Assembly: GCA_004557645.1 (NCBI GenBank)
Contig: SFGI01000012.1
Location: forward strand, 1 to 54,372
DNA length: 54,372 nucleotides
Reading direction: 5' to 3'
Source of the DNA: [Eubacterium] saphenum
GTDB taxonomy: Bacteria > Bacillota > Clostridia > Lachnospirales > Anaerotignaceae
Shown one piece after another: positions 34,892-44,397 of the stretch (its first letter is position 1; each line of letters starts with the position of its first letter). Made by a program: the position numbers and the translations under genes. The notes beneath the pieces were generated by a model, which worked only from the letters and a program-made list of their open reading frames with translations, searched no databases and was not told the DNA's origin.

Positions 34892-34925
34892 AAAAAGCCC
34901 GGAAGAATTTCTTTCCAGGGCTTCT
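34892..34925 (-). terminator. terminator after hisS
   Basis: AGCCC-GGAA pairs with TTCC-GGGCT (one bulge) around eight bases. On the minus strand it is followed by six T. It lies 21 bases after the hisS stop and separates the rel operon from trkAH. Confidence 0.85.
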
Positions 34926-34945
34926 TTCTTACCTATTTCAATCTT

Positions 34946-36196
34946 TTATTTCCCGCATTTTTCTTTCAGGATATCCAGCAGATCTGCCAGAGCCACTTCA
35001 CTCTTTTCGCTAGTTGCCATTTCCTTCAGTTCCACCTTGCCATTTTCCAGTTCAGAATCGCCAAGGATCACAGAATATTTTGCGCCGATCTTATTTGCAT
35101 ATTTCATCTGGGCTTTTACACTGCGTTCTACGGTATCACAGTCGGCCTTGATGCCTGCTTTTCTCAGCTGATATGCCAAAGCCTGGGCTTTCAGAAGACC
35201 TGCTTCTCCCATGGAACCGATGTAAACGTCTCTTTCAGGGGTTTCTGTGATGGCACCGTTCTGTCTTTCCAGAATCATGATCAGTCTTTCGATACCCAGA
35301 CCGAAGCCAACGGCACCTGTGGGCTTGCCGCCCACTTCTTCCACCAGTTTATCGTATCTGCCGCCGCCGCAGACGGTCAGACCATTGGATACGAATTCAA
35401 ATACAGTTCTTGTGTAATAATCCAGACCACGAACGATCTTGGGATCGATGGTAAAGGCAATGCCGTTTTCTGTCAGGATATCCTGCACCTTCTGGAAATG
35501 AGCGGTACATTCTTCATCCAGACAATCCAGCACAGAGGGAGCATTTGCTACGATCTTCTGGCAGGATTCTTCTTTGCAGTCCAATACACGCAGGGGGTTC
35601 TTTTCAAAACGTTCCTTGCAGGTAGGGCACAGCTTATCCAGATTCTGACCGATAAATTCCTTCAGTGTTTTGTTGTATCTTGCACGGCATTCGGGGCAGC
35701 CAAGGCTGTTGATCCGCAGTTCCACCCCTTCTACGCCCATTTCTTCCAGCAGAGCCGTTGCCACAGAGATAACCTCCGCATCCTGTGCGGCGCTGTAGGA
35801 GCCCAGCATTTCAATACCAAACTGGTGGAACTGTCTCTGTCTGCCTGCCTGTGTGTTTTCACAGCGGAAGGTCGGGGAAATGTAGTACAGCTTTGTGGGC
35901 TGTGCCTGATTGTGCATGCCATGCTCAATATAAGCACGAACCACGCCTGCTGTGCCTTCGGGGCGCAGGGTCAGGCTTCTGTCGCCGTCATCTGTGAAGG
36001 TATACATTTCCTTCTGCACGATATCTGTTGTTTCGCCAACGCCTCTGGCGAAAAGTTCTGTAAATTCAAACGCAGGTGTGCGGATTTCACCGATGCCGAA
36101 GGTTTCGCAGATGCGTCTCATCTTGCCTTCGATCTCCTGCCATGCCTTTACCTCTGCGCCGTAAATATCCTTTGTCCCTTTTACTAACTGGATCAT
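34946..36196 (-). CDS. hisS: histidyl-tRNA synthetase
   Basis: A 416-aa class II synthetase that charges tRNA-His. Motif 1 to 3 and the histidine-specific segments are seen: VKGTKDIYG at the N-terminus, LTLRPEGTAGVVRAY, FRCENTQAGRQRQFHQFG, LDYYTRTVFEF, GGGRYDKLV and GFGLGIERL. The C-terminal anticodon-binding domain starts near residue 325. Start ATG 36196 after AAGGAGGT, overlapping the hemZ stop by four bases. It is last in the rel operon, and no T-box leader is present before it. Confidence 0.97.
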   Translation of the reverse strand: MIQLVKGTKDIYGAEVKAWQEIEGKMRRICETFGIGEIRTPAFEFTELFARGVGETTDIVQKEMYTFTDDGDRSLTLRPEGTAGVVRAYIEHGMHNQAQPTKLYYISPTFRCENTQAGRQRQFHQFGIEMLGSYSAAQDAEVISVATALLEEMGVEGVELRINSLGCPECRARYNKTLKEFIGQNLDKLCPTCKERFEKNPLRVLDCKEESCQKIVANAPSVLDCLDEECTAHFQKVQDILTENGIAFTIDPKIVRGLDYYTRTVFEFVSNGLTVCGGGRYDKLVEEVGGKPTGAVGFGLGIERLIMILERQNGAITETPERDVYIGSMGEAGLLKAQALAYQLRKAGIKADCDTVERSVKAQMKYANKIGAKYSVILGDSELENGKVELKEMATSEKSEVALADLLDILKEKCGK

Positions 36197-37662
36197 ATCC
36201 TACCTCCTTGGGGCAAGCCCGTTCTTTTTCTTTCTATCATCTCATCGATGCGACCGATGTAATCTTCAATGCTCTTTACGTTGAATACCCGTTCGATGCG
36301 GTCTGTTTCAGGGTCAACGGTTTTTGTGCTGGCCCCTGCCCCTGCCGCCAGAATGGTCTGCTTTTCCTCCATGATCTGGACATTATAGACCCCTTCCTTG
36401 CCGGGGTGGCAATAGCCAACGTTTTCAAAATTGCCAACCATATTTTTCTGGCGGTACATATAATAGGGCTCCATGCCCATTTTTTCCGCATATTCCGCGG
36501 AAATATCCAGCATCTGCTCCAGCATTTCCGCCGTTGTCATGTCATGCTGGTCCAGTTCTTCCCGCAGACGGGATGCCCGCTTCACCGCCAGGGTATGCAC
36601 CGTTACGTTATCAGGCTCCAGCTTCATGATCTCTTCCATGGTATTGCGCACATCTGCCGCATCCTCCCCGGGCAGACCCAAAATCAAGTCCATGTTGATG
36701 TTTTCATGGCCTTCTTCTCTGGCTTCGCGGAACACTCTGCGGATATCCTCCACCGTATGCTTTCTGCCCACTGCCTGCAAGGTCTTATCATTCATGGTCT
36801 GGGGATTGATGGAGATGCGGTTGACACCGTATGCCTTCATCAGACGGAGTTTTTCTCTGGTGATGGTATCGGGACGGCCTGCTTCCACCGTATATTCCAT
36901 GGAAGCATCGGGGTGGAACAGTTCCTCCACTTTTTTCAGCAGCCGTTCCAACTGGGCCTCATTCAGAGACGTGGGCGTACCGCCGCCGATGTAGATATTT
37001 TTCATCACAAACTGCTTGCTGTATGCCGCCAGCCAGTCCAGTTCCCTGAACATGGCATCCAAATATTCATCCACACGATTTTTATACTGATGCAGAGGAT
37101 AGGCTGTAAAGGAGCAATACAAACATCTGGTGGGGCAGAAGGGAATGCCGATATACAGGCTGATTTCCTCGGGCTTGTTGCCCTGCAAAATCTTCTGCTC
37201 CGCCTTTGCCACCTTCAGAGCCAGTGCCGCCTTATGCTCCATAACAAGATAATCCTCTGTCAGGAACGCCATACATTCTGCGTCGCTTTTGCCTTCCTCC
37301 AGCAGAATGCTCACCAGCTTGGCAGGACGCACCCCTGTCAGCAGGCCCCACTGGGGGCGGATGCCCGTTTCCCCTTTCAGCAGTTCATAAATGGTGCGCT
37401 TGATGATGCGTTTCTGTTCTTTTTCCGTCAGGGTCTCTTCCTCATAGGGTATAGACCATTCCGCCGTTTTTTCCCCACGGCGATAAAGCATTGCCGAAGC
37501 AATGCCTTTCTCCATGCGGCTGACCACGGTGATCTCCCCCGTCACTTCCTCCACACGGGTATAGTGACGGTTGGCGAGAAACACCTGGATCATCGTCTGC
37601 ACATCATTTTGCAGTTCATGTCCCTGCAGGACATAATAAATCATTTCTGTATCCATAGTCAT
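36193..37662 (-). CDS. hemZ: oxygen-independent coproporphyrinogen dehydrogenase HemZ
   Basis: A 489-aa radical SAM protein. The cluster motif is CPTRCLYC (about residue 174) in FCPTRCLYCSFTAYP, followed by YIGGGTPTSL and INMDLILGLPGE. The 150-residue N-terminal extension with GLLTGVRPAKL is typical of HemZ rather than HemN. It should oxidise coproporphyrinogen without oxygen for heme-type tetrapyrroles, or use another tetrapyrrole. No other heme gene is nearby. The ATG overlaps the dtd stop (ATGA), and the end overlaps hisS, so dtd-hemZ-hisS are coupled. Confidence 0.9.
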   Translation of the reverse strand: MTMDTEMIYYVLQGHELQNDVQTMIQVFLANRHYTRVEEVTGEITVVSRMEKGIASAMLYRRGEKTAEWSIPYEEETLTEKEQKRIIKRTIYELLKGETGIRPQWGLLTGVRPAKLVSILLEEGKSDAECMAFLTEDYLVMEHKAALALKVAKAEQKILQGNKPEEISLYIGIPFCPTRCLYCSFTAYPLHQYKNRVDEYLDAMFRELDWLAAYSKQFVMKNIYIGGGTPTSLNEAQLERLLKKVEELFHPDASMEYTVEAGRPDTITREKLRLMKAYGVNRISINPQTMNDKTLQAVGRKHTVEDIRRVFREAREEGHENINMDLILGLPGEDAADVRNTMEEIMKLEPDNVTVHTLAVKRASRLREELDQHDMTTAEMLEQMLDISAEYAEKMGMEPYYMYRQKNMVGNFENVGYCHPGKEGVYNVQIMEEKQTILAAGAGASTKTVDPETDRIERVFNVKSIEDYIGRIDEMIERKRTGLPQGGRI

Positions 37663-38114
37663 CAGAACAGTTTTTCACTGTCCAGCAGCAGTGTTACAGG
37701 GCCATCGTTGACCAAGGCAACCTTCATATCTGCCTGGAACTGTCCCTGTGCCACCTTTTTGATGCCCAGTGTCTGGGCTTTGGCGCACAGCTTGGAAAAC
37801 AGTTCATTTGCCAGCTCGGGGGCTGCACCGCCGGAATAGCCGGGGCGTCTGCCTTTTCTTGCATCGCCATACAGTGTGAAGTTAGGCACAATGAGAAGCT
37901 CCCCTTCAATGTCCATCAGGGACAGGTTCATTTTTCCGTTTTCATCCTCGAAAATACGCAGATTGATGACTTTATCCAGCATATAATCAATGGTCTTATC
38001 GGTATCTGTTCCCAGCATGCCAAACAAAACCATGATACCCTTGCCGATTTCGCCAACCACCTGACCGTCGATGGTCACACTTGCTTCTGTTACTCTCTGT
38101 AATACTGCTCTCAT
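37662..38114 (-). CDS. dtd: D-aminoacyl-tRNA deacylase
   Basis: A 150-aa enzyme that removes wrongly attached D-amino acids from tRNA. It begins MRAVLQRVTEASVTIDG and has VPNFTLYGDARKGRRPGYSGGA, which carries the active-site GP-like/SGGA region of the family, and NDGPVT near the end. Start ATG 38114 after GGAGG, 27 bases after rel. The rel-dtd pairing is conserved in Firmicutes. Confidence 0.96.
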   Translation of the reverse strand: MRAVLQRVTEASVTIDGQVVGEIGKGIMVLFGMLGTDTDKTIDYMLDKVINLRIFEDENGKMNLSLMDIEGELLIVPNFTLYGDARKGRRPGYSGGAAPELANELFSKLCAKAQTLGIKKVAQGQFQADMKVALVNDGPVTLLLDSEKLF

Positions 38115-38141
38115 TTCTTCCTCCTACGATATATCCAAAGA

Positions 38142-40385
38142 TCAGCCAAGGCCGGAAACACGTTCTACTTCCATGATGTCTTTCAGGCTCTTCAGGTGTT
38201 TTACCACCCGTTCCAGCTGTTCCTTTGTTCTGATTTCCATTGTAATATTGATAATTGCCAGCATATCCTTCGTTGTGCGGACATTGAAGCCCTTTACGGA
38301 AATATCATCATCCGCCAGCATACGGCTGATCTCCAGAATCAGGCCGACTCTGTCACCGGCTGTCACGCGGATCTCTGCCAGATAGGATGTGTTGGAATCC
38401 CCACGGGCATAGTGGGCATCCCATTCCGCATTGATGAGGCGAGCCCGTTCATCATTGGTCAGATTGATGACATTGACACAGTCCGTACGGTGGATGGTGA
38501 CACCACGGCCACGGGTAACGAAACCAACGATTTCATCCCCAGGTACAGGGCTGCAGCATTTGGAGAAACGCACGGCAACATCGCCGATGCCTTCCACGAT
38601 AATGCCGCTCTTGCTCTTATGCTGCTTAACAGGCTTCTGGTCGATGGTCTTTTCAAAGTCCTTCAGGGCATCCTCTGCCGTTTGGGTCTTGCGTTTTTCC
38701 TTCAGGTATTCATCCTTCAGGCGGTTGACTACCTGCCCTTCCTTCAGTCCGCCGTAGCCAACGGCTGCCAGCAGGGCATCCCAGTTTTTGAAGTCATATT
38801 TGACCAGAACGATCTCCTGCCATTCGGGACGCAGCAGATCCTGAGGCTGGAAGCCTTTTTTCTTCATATCTGCCAAAATCATTTCCCGACCGCGAATGAT
38901 ATTTTCTTCCTTCTCTTCCTTCTTGAACCACTGCTTGATTTTCGTTCTGGCCTGGGCTGTTTTGACGATGGAAAGCCAGTCTCGGTTAGGGCCTTTGGAA
39001 TTCTGAGAAGTGATGATCTCAACGATATCACCGTTCTGGATCTTATGATCCAGAGGAACGATTTTATTATTTACTCTGGCGCCGACCATTTTGTTGCCGA
39101 CGGCAGAGTGGATCATATAAGCAAAGTCGATGGGTGTGGAATCCTTGGCAAGCTGGATGACATCCCCCTGGGGGGTGAAGGCATACACCTGTGTGGTGAA
39201 AATATTCAAGTCCAGCTTGATGGTATCCAGATATTCCTTATTATCGGACATATCCTGCTGCCATTCCATGATCTGGCGCAGCCATGCCAGCTTCGCTTCT
39301 TCCTTTTTCGCAGATTTGCTGGTCTTTTCGTTTGCCTTGCCCTCTTTATATTTCCAATGGGCAGCGATACCATATTCACTGGTACGATGCATTTCCCATG
39401 TTCTGATCTGCACTTCAAAGACCTGCCCCATGGGGCCGATCAGAGTATTGTGCAGAGACTGATACATATTGGGCTTGGGCATAGCGATATAGTCCTTGAA
39501 ACGACCGGGCATGGGAGTATACATGGTGTGTACGATACCCAGCACGGCATAGCAGTCCTTTACATTATCTACCAATGCACGGATGGCAAACAGGTCATAG
39601 ACCTGATCCAGGGTTTTGTTCTGGTTGACCATCTTTTTATAGATGCTGAAAAAATGCTTCGTTCTGCCATAGACCTTGCCCTTGATGCCGGCTTCGTCCA
39701 TTTTCGCCTGCAGGTCGTTTACGATATTCTGTACAAATTCATCCCGTTCTTCTTTCTTTTTCTGGATCTTTGCCGCCAGATCGAAATAGGCATCGGGGTT
39801 CAAATACTTGAAGCACAGATCCTCCATTTCGGAACGGATCTTGGAAATACCCAGTCTGTGTGCCAGAGGCGCATAGATATCCAAGGTTTCCTGTGCTTTT
39901 TCTCGCTGTTTTTCGGGCGTCATATAGTTCAGCGTACGCATATTGTGCAGTCTGTCCGCCAGTTTGATCAAAATGACGCGAATATCCTTTGCCATGGCAA
40001 GGAACATCTTACGGTAGTTTTCTGCCTGCGCTTCTTCCTTTGTAGAATAGGACAGCTTACCCAGTTTGGTGACACCATCCACCAGTGCAGCGATCTCTTC
40101 GCTGAACAGATTGCTGATGTCTTCATAGCTGTATTCCGTATCTTCAATGATATCATGCAGGATACCTGCCACGATGGTCTCCATATCCAGTTCCAGTTCC
40201 GCCAGGATATATGCCACTTTCAAAGGATGGATGATATATGGCTCGCCGGATTTTCTTTTCTGATCCTTATGGGCATCCACCGCCAGTTTATAGGCTTTTT
40301 CGATCATAGAAAAATCATCGGATGGATGGTAGGTCTTGATTTTCTCGATCAATTCCTGATACAGTTGTTCTTCGATTGCTGCCAT
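38142..40385 (-). CDS. rel: bifunctional (p)ppGpp synthetase/hydrolase
   Basis: A 747-aa stringent-response enzyme. The HD hydrolase domain has the ILHDIIEDTEYSYEDI motif (about residue 70); the synthetase domain follows with KHFFSIYKKM and LFAIRALV. A TGS domain (IFTTQVYAFTPQGDV) begins near 385, and the C-terminus has a zinc-finger-type segment (FSKCCSPVPGDEIVG) and an ACT domain. I choose ATG 40385 (MAAIEEQLYQ), eight bases after AGGGGG; ATG 40391 and GTG 40394 crowd that site. First gene of rel-dtd-hemZ-hisS, with its own promoter. Confidence 0.95.
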   Translation of the reverse strand: MAAIEEQLYQELIEKIKTYHPSDDFSMIEKAYKLAVDAHKDQKRKSGEPYIIHPLKVAYILAELELDMETIVAGILHDIIEDTEYSYEDISNLFSEEIAALVDGVTKLGKLSYSTKEEAQAENYRKMFLAMAKDIRVILIKLADRLHNMRTLNYMTPEKQREKAQETLDIYAPLAHRLGISKIRSEMEDLCFKYLNPDAYFDLAAKIQKKKEERDEFVQNIVNDLQAKMDEAGIKGKVYGRTKHFFSIYKKMVNQNKTLDQVYDLFAIRALVDNVKDCYAVLGIVHTMYTPMPGRFKDYIAMPKPNMYQSLHNTLIGPMGQVFEVQIRTWEMHRTSEYGIAAHWKYKEGKANEKTSKSAKKEEAKLAWLRQIMEWQQDMSDNKEYLDTIKLDLNIFTTQVYAFTPQGDVIQLAKDSTPIDFAYMIHSAVGNKMVGARVNNKIVPLDHKIQNGDIVEIITSQNSKGPNRDWLSIVKTAQARTKIKQWFKKEEKEENIIRGREMILADMKKKGFQPQDLLRPEWQEIVLVKYDFKNWDALLAAVGYGGLKEGQVVNRLKDEYLKEKRKTQTAEDALKDFEKTIDQKPVKQHKSKSGIIVEGIGDVAVRFSKCCSPVPGDEIVGFVTRGRGVTIHRTDCVNVINLTNDERARLINAEWDAHYARGDSNTSYLAEIRVTAGDRVGLILEISRMLADDDISVKGFNVRTTKDMLAIINITMEIRTKEQLERVVKHLKSLKDIMEVERVSGLG

Positions 40386-40448
40386 ACTCATCACCCCCTC
40401 TTACTGATAAAGATTTTATAATTTTGTCGAAAAAAGATTATAAAAATA

Positions 40449-40477
40449 ATTATACAGTTTCCTATGTATATTTTCAA
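40449..40477 (-). promoter_or_regulatory. promoter of the rel operon
   Basis: On the minus strand TTGAAA (40472-40477), 17 bases, TATAAT (40449-40454), about 65 bases before the rel start. Confidence 0.8.
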
Positions 40478-40492
40478 GATTTTTCTGAGAAA

Positions 40493-40557
40493 GCCCTATC
40501 CTGCGTTCCTGCTTTTCTGCAAACTGGTTTGCAAGAAAGCAGGAACATAGGATAGGC
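40493..40557. repeat. long near-perfect hairpin upstream of rel
   Basis: A 65-base inverted repeat. CTATCCT pairs with AGGATAG at the outside, and GTTCCTGCTTT-CTGCAAAC pairs with GTTTGCA-GAAAGCAGGAAC inside, with only a small asymmetric bulge and a two-base centre. No T-run follows, so it is not a standard terminator. Beyond it, CGATTGC and GCAATCG (about 40613-40645) can form a second stem. It looks like a repeat unit or a protective 3' structure for the GH3 gene. Confidence 0.65.
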
Positions 40558-40658
40558 AAGCCGAATGAGCAAAGAAGCGATGCGTAAGCAGCACGATTTG
40601 CGAATATAGGCGGCGATTGCGAGAGTGTAACCCACGGAGCAATCGGCTTTTCTCCTTC

Positions 40659-41795
40659 CTATTCCAACAGTCCCTTATCATATTTTAGGGAAAGGATGCG
40701 TGTCAGGCTTTCCTTCACCCTATCCGCCGAAATTTCACCACTCTCAATGGCTTCTGTCAGGCTTTCCGCGGCTTTCTGCAAATCCGCAGGCATCAGCACG
40801 ATGTCTACCCCTGCCTGCACCGCCAGCACTGTGCTTTCCCCTGCACCATAGGGTTCCACAATGGCCCCCATATTCATGGCATCAGTGATGATGATGCCAG
40901 TAAATCCCAATTCCTGCCGCAAAATCCCCAGCAGTTCTGGAGAAAGGGACGCAGGCATGCCGTCCGTGGTGGCATTTGGCGTTTGGATATGCCCTACCAT
41001 GATGAAATCCACATTTGCGGCGATAGCTTCCCGGAAAGGAACAAATTCCACTGTCCGCAGCCGTTCCATATCGTGTTCCACATAGGTTTCCCCTTTGTGG
41101 CTGTCCATGGCAGTATCCCCATGTCCCGGGAAATGCTTTGCACAGGCACTGACGCCAGTTTTCTGCATGGCTCTGATAAATCCGCCCACCTGTTCCGCTG
41201 CCTCTTTGGGGTCGGAAGAAAAGGCTCTGGTGCCGATGACAGGATTATCGGGGTTCGTGTTCACATCGGCAACAGGGGCAAAATCCACATTGATGCCCAG
41301 CTCTGCCAATTCTTCCCCAATGGTTCGTCCTGCCGCCGCCGCGTCTTCGATTTCCGCCGCCGCAGGAATGGGTTCATGGGGAATATTGCTCTTATCCAGA
41401 CGGGAAACCAGTCCCCCCTCTTCATCAATGCCGATGAAGAGAGGCAGATCTGCTGCTGCCTGCAAATCTGCAGTTAGTTGTTTTGTCTGCTCTGCCGTGT
41501 CCAGATTTTCTGCAAACAAAATCACCCCACCAATATGATATGCAGAAATGGCTTCCTTTGCTTCTGCCGAAAGGGTCGTCATTCCTGTCCCATCGGCATT
41601 TTGGCGAAAATCTGCCATCAAAAGCTGCCCCGCTTTTTCCGCAGGGGTCATCTCGTCGATGATAGTTTGTATGGTTTCTGCTTTGATCTCCGCTTCTGTT
41701 TTCGATGGTGTCTCTGTCGTCTCCGTCTGCTCCTTGCAGGCACAAAGCCCAAAAGAAAGGCACCCCGCCAGAAGCAAAGCCAGTAATTTTTTCAT
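40659..41795 (-). CDS. GH3 beta-N-acetylhexosaminidase-like lipoprotein
   Basis: A 378-aa lipoprotein with lipobox LCAC (Cys20) and a single glycoside hydrolase family 3 domain (about 45-378). It has the NagZ features GIDEEGGLVSRL, CAKHFPGHGDTAMDSH (with the His/Asp loop that acts as acid/base in NagZ) and the nucleophile aspartate in IITDAMNMGAI. It should release N-acetylglucosamine from peptidoglycan fragments outside the membrane. NagZ is the closest name, but substrate is not proven. Start ATG 41795 after AGGGGG. Confidence 0.88.
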   Translation of the reverse strand: MKKLLALLLAGCLSFGLCACKEQTETTETPSKTEAEIKAETIQTIIDEMTPAEKAGQLLMADFRQNADGTGMTTLSAEAKEAISAYHIGGVILFAENLDTAEQTKQLTADLQAAADLPLFIGIDEEGGLVSRLDKSNIPHEPIPAAAEIEDAAAAGRTIGEELAELGINVDFAPVADVNTNPDNPVIGTRAFSSDPKEAAEQVGGFIRAMQKTGVSACAKHFPGHGDTAMDSHKGETYVEHDMERLRTVEFVPFREAIAANVDFIMVGHIQTPNATTDGMPASLSPELLGILRQELGFTGIIITDAMNMGAIVEPYGAGESTVLAVQAGVDIVLMPADLQKAAESLTEAIESGEISADRVKESLTRILSLKYDKGLLE

Positions 41796-41912
41796 TTTCG
41801 TTCCCCCTTTTGTAAATTCTTCCCTATTTAAAATAATTTCTTCATAAGATACCCTTTCTCCTTTAAAATAAACAGAGTTCCGTGAAAAAACAAGTCCCTA
41901 TCTTTTCTTTTT

Positions 41913-41941
41913 CATATCTTTTTAGTATAATTAGACTAGGA
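41913..41941 (+). promoter_or_regulatory. promoter of ttcA cluster (weak -35)
   Basis: A perfect TATAAT (41936-41941), with TTTTCT 17 bases upstream (41913-41918), 28 bases before ttcA. Confidence 0.5.
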
Positions 41942-41969
41942 GATTATGTGATATTAAAGGAGAACGTTT

Positions 41970-42692
41970 ATGAAACTGCAAAAATTACTCAGCTACGTGC
42001 GTCGTGCCGTGGATGATTATCATATGATAGAAGAAGGCGATAAGATCGCTATTGGTGTTTCCGGCGGGAAGGACAGCATTTGCCTTCTTGTGGCTTTAAA
42101 ACATCTGCAGCGGTTCTATCCCAAGCATTTTGAGATCGAAGCCATTACGATTTCTTTGGGTCTGCCCGGTGCGAAATATGATGATATCCAGGCTCTTTGC
42201 GACGAACTTGGTGTCCGTTATACCGTGGTCCACACCGATATCGGTCAGATCATTTTCGAGGAAAGAAAAGAGAAGAACCCCTGCTCCCTCTGCGCGAAAA
42301 TGCGGAAGGGTGCTTTGAACGATATGGCAGAAAAGCTGGGCTGCAACAAAGTGGCTCTGGGGCATAATAAAGATGATGTGGTGGAAACCTTCTTCATGTC
42401 CCTGTTCTACGAAGGCCGCATGAACTGCTTCGCCCCTGTCAGCTATCTGGACAGAAAGAAGCTCTGGTCCATCCGTCCTCTGATGTATGTGCCGGAATGG
42501 GAATGCCGCAGCTTCGTCAACAAAAGCGGCATCAACATCGTGAAAAACCCCTGCCTTGCCGATGGCAATACCAAGCGGCAGGAAACCAAAGAATTACTGG
42601 CAGAGCTTTCCCAGCGGTATGATAATCTGCAGGAAAAGGTATTCGGTGCCATCAAACGTTCCTCTCTGAAAGGCTGGAACAAGGAGGAATAA
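41970..42692 (+). CDS. TtcA-family tRNA 2-thiolation protein
   Basis: A 240-aa PP-loop ATPase. The ATP motif is IGVSGGKDSICLL. A CxxC pair (NPCSLCAKMRKGAL) and a later cysteine (NPCLADG) match the TtcA iron-sulfur site that thiolates cytidine 32 of tRNA. GHNKDDVVETFFM is typical of the family. Start ATG 41970 after AAAGGAG. It is first of three plus-strand genes; the next begins one base after its stop. TtcA is best; a related sulfur-transfer protein cannot be ruled out. Confidence 0.88.
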   Translation: MKLQKLLSYVRRAVDDYHMIEEGDKIAIGVSGGKDSICLLVALKHLQRFYPKHFEIEAITISLGLPGAKYDDIQALCDELGVRYTVVHTDIGQIIFEERKEKNPCSLCAKMRKGALNDMAEKLGCNKVALGHNKDDVVETFFMSLFYEGRMNCFAPVSYLDRKKLWSIRPLMYVPEWECRSFVNKSGINIVKNPCLADGNTKRQETKELLAELSQRYDNLQEKVFGAIKRSSLKGWNKEE

Positions 42693-42693
42693 T

Positions 42694-43755
42694 ATGTCCA
42701 CTTACCATGAAGAATTGAAAAATAAAGAGACTCTACGGCTGCGGGAGGTTCAAAAGGAACTGCCGCCCTTCACCCAGTCCTTTTTCCGGGGCATCGCTCA
42801 GACCACATCCACAAAAACCCGTCTAGCATACGCCTACGACCTGCGTATCTTCTTCCGCTACCTTTATGAAGAACACCGCACCCTGGGCGGTATCGAAGCA
42901 AAGGACTTCACAGCGGAACACCTGAACGAAGTCACCTCTGAGGATATCGACTGCTTTCTGGAATATCTTTCCTATTATATCCGCCCTGACCATGAAAATC
43001 CCGAATATGGCAGGGAAATGCACAACGATGAAAAGGGCAAATCCCGTAAGCTGGCGGCAGTACGGATGCTGTTCAAATATTTTTATAAAAAGAAAATCAT
43101 CAAGGCCGACCCTGCAGCTTTGGTGGATACCCCGAAAATCCACGAAAAAGCCATTATCCGCCTGGATGTCAACGAAGTGGCAAACTTTCTGGACGCTGTA
43201 GAAACCGGCGAAAAGCTGACCGACCGTCAGAAAGCCTTCCACGAACGGACGAAAAAGCGGGACTTAGCTATGATGACCCTGCTTTTGGGCACGGGGATGC
43301 GTGTTTCCGAATGTGTGGGCATCAATATCAAGGACTTGGATTTCAAAAATAATGCCGTAAAAGTCACCCGTAAGGGCGGCAATGAAGTATTCCTGTATTT
43401 CGGCGAAGAAGTGCGGGAAACCTTAGAAGACTATCTGGAAGAACGGCAAAACGCCGTCACAAAAGAGGAAAACGAGCCTGCCCTTTTCCTTTCCGGTCAG
43501 GGCAAGCGCATCGGCGTGCGCACGGTGCAAAATATGGTAAAAAAATACGCCAATGGCGTGACGATCAAAAAAATCACCCCCCATAAACTGCGGAGTACCT
43601 TTGGTACGAATCTCTATCAGGAAACGGGGGATATCTATCTGGTGGCAGATGTACTGGGTCATGCGGATGTCAACACTACCCGCAAGCACTATGCCGAAAT
43701 CGAGGACAGCCGCCGTCGTATGGCTGCCACCCGCATCAAATTAAGAAAGGACTGA
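42694..43755 (+). CDS. tyrosine recombinase (XerC/D-like integrase)
   Basis: A 353-aa recombinase. Residues about 25-150 are a SAM-like core-binding domain. The catalytic domain (about 160-353) has the full set: Arg in TGMRVSECVG, Lys in TRKGGNEV, HKLR, His in GHADVNTTRKHY, with the nucleophile Tyr in that last motif. Translation is coupled to ttcA (one-base gap, AAGGAGG inside ttcA). There is no attachment site, phage gene or tRNA next to it, so it looks like a resident chromosomal recombinase, perhaps a Xer variant, rather than an active element. Confidence 0.87.
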   Translation: MSTYHEELKNKETLRLREVQKELPPFTQSFFRGIAQTTSTKTRLAYAYDLRIFFRYLYEEHRTLGGIEAKDFTAEHLNEVTSEDIDCFLEYLSYYIRPDHENPEYGREMHNDEKGKSRKLAAVRMLFKYFYKKKIIKADPAALVDTPKIHEKAIIRLDVNEVANFLDAVETGEKLTDRQKAFHERTKKRDLAMMTLLLGTGMRVSECVGINIKDLDFKNNAVKVTRKGGNEVFLYFGEEVRETLEDYLEERQNAVTKEENEPALFLSGQGKRIGVRTVQNMVKKYANGVTIKKITPHKLRSTFGTNLYQETGDIYLVADVLGHADVNTTRKHYAEIEDSRRRMAATRIKLRKD

Positions 43756-43760
43756 ACTCC

Positions 43761-44393
43761 ATGGAACCCAAAAGCTGCTTGAAAAAAGTCGAATCCATCT
43801 TTTCTGAACATCAGGCGGAGCCCATCTGGCGGCTGCGTTATTTCGCCGTTCTTGCCATGCTGACGGAAATCGACGGCGAACTGCATTTCATCCTCAACAA
43901 ACGCGCCTCCGGCGTGAATCAGCCCGGCGATGTCTGCTTCCCCGGCGGTCATCAGGAAAAGGGCGAATCTCTGCGGGAAACGGCTCTGCGGGAAACGGAA
44001 GAAGAAATGGGCATCCAGAGAGAGGATATCCAGATTCTGGGCAAGAGCGACTTCATGCTGACCATTTACCGGGGCATGATACAACCCTTCATCGGCTATG
44101 TCCCCTATGAAATTTACCAGAACGCCCGCCCCAACCCCATGGAGGTGGATGAGATCTTCACCGTACCACTGAAATTTTTCATGGAAACCATTCCGGAAAA
44201 GCACGATACCGTTTGGAAGGTCGTAGAATCCGAAGATTTCCCCTATGATAAGATCGAAGGCGGCAAAAACTACCCCTTCAGCAAAGGAAAAACTACCCAG
44301 CTTTTCTATGAATACGATGGTCATACCATCTGGGGCTTCACAGCACAGGTCATCCAGAATATCATCGAGATTTTAAAAACAGCAAACGCATAA
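43761..44393 (+). CDS. Nudix hydrolase (CoA pyrophosphatase-like)
   Basis: A 210-aa protein with a complete Nudix box, GGHQEKGESLRETALRETEEEMGI (positions about 65-88), preceded by VNQPGDVCFPGG. The arrangement LNKRAS, then QPGDVCFPGG, resembles the NudL/YeaB group that cleaves CoA and other nucleoside diphosphates. It starts at ATG 43761, five bases after the recombinase stop, behind a weak AAAGGA. The substrate is inferred. Confidence 0.85.
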   Translation: MEPKSCLKKVESIFSEHQAEPIWRLRYFAVLAMLTEIDGELHFILNKRASGVNQPGDVCFPGGHQEKGESLRETALRETEEEMGIQREDIQILGKSDFMLTIYRGMIQPFIGYVPYEIYQNARPNPMEVDEIFTVPLKFFMETIPEKHDTVWKVVESEDFPYDKIEGGKNYPFSKGKTTQLFYEYDGHTIWGFTAQVIQNIIEILKTANA

Positions 44394-44397
44394 AAAT

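Noticed and set aside
38196..40421. 741-codon plus-strand frame
   Set aside because: Antisense shadow of rel; implausible composition.
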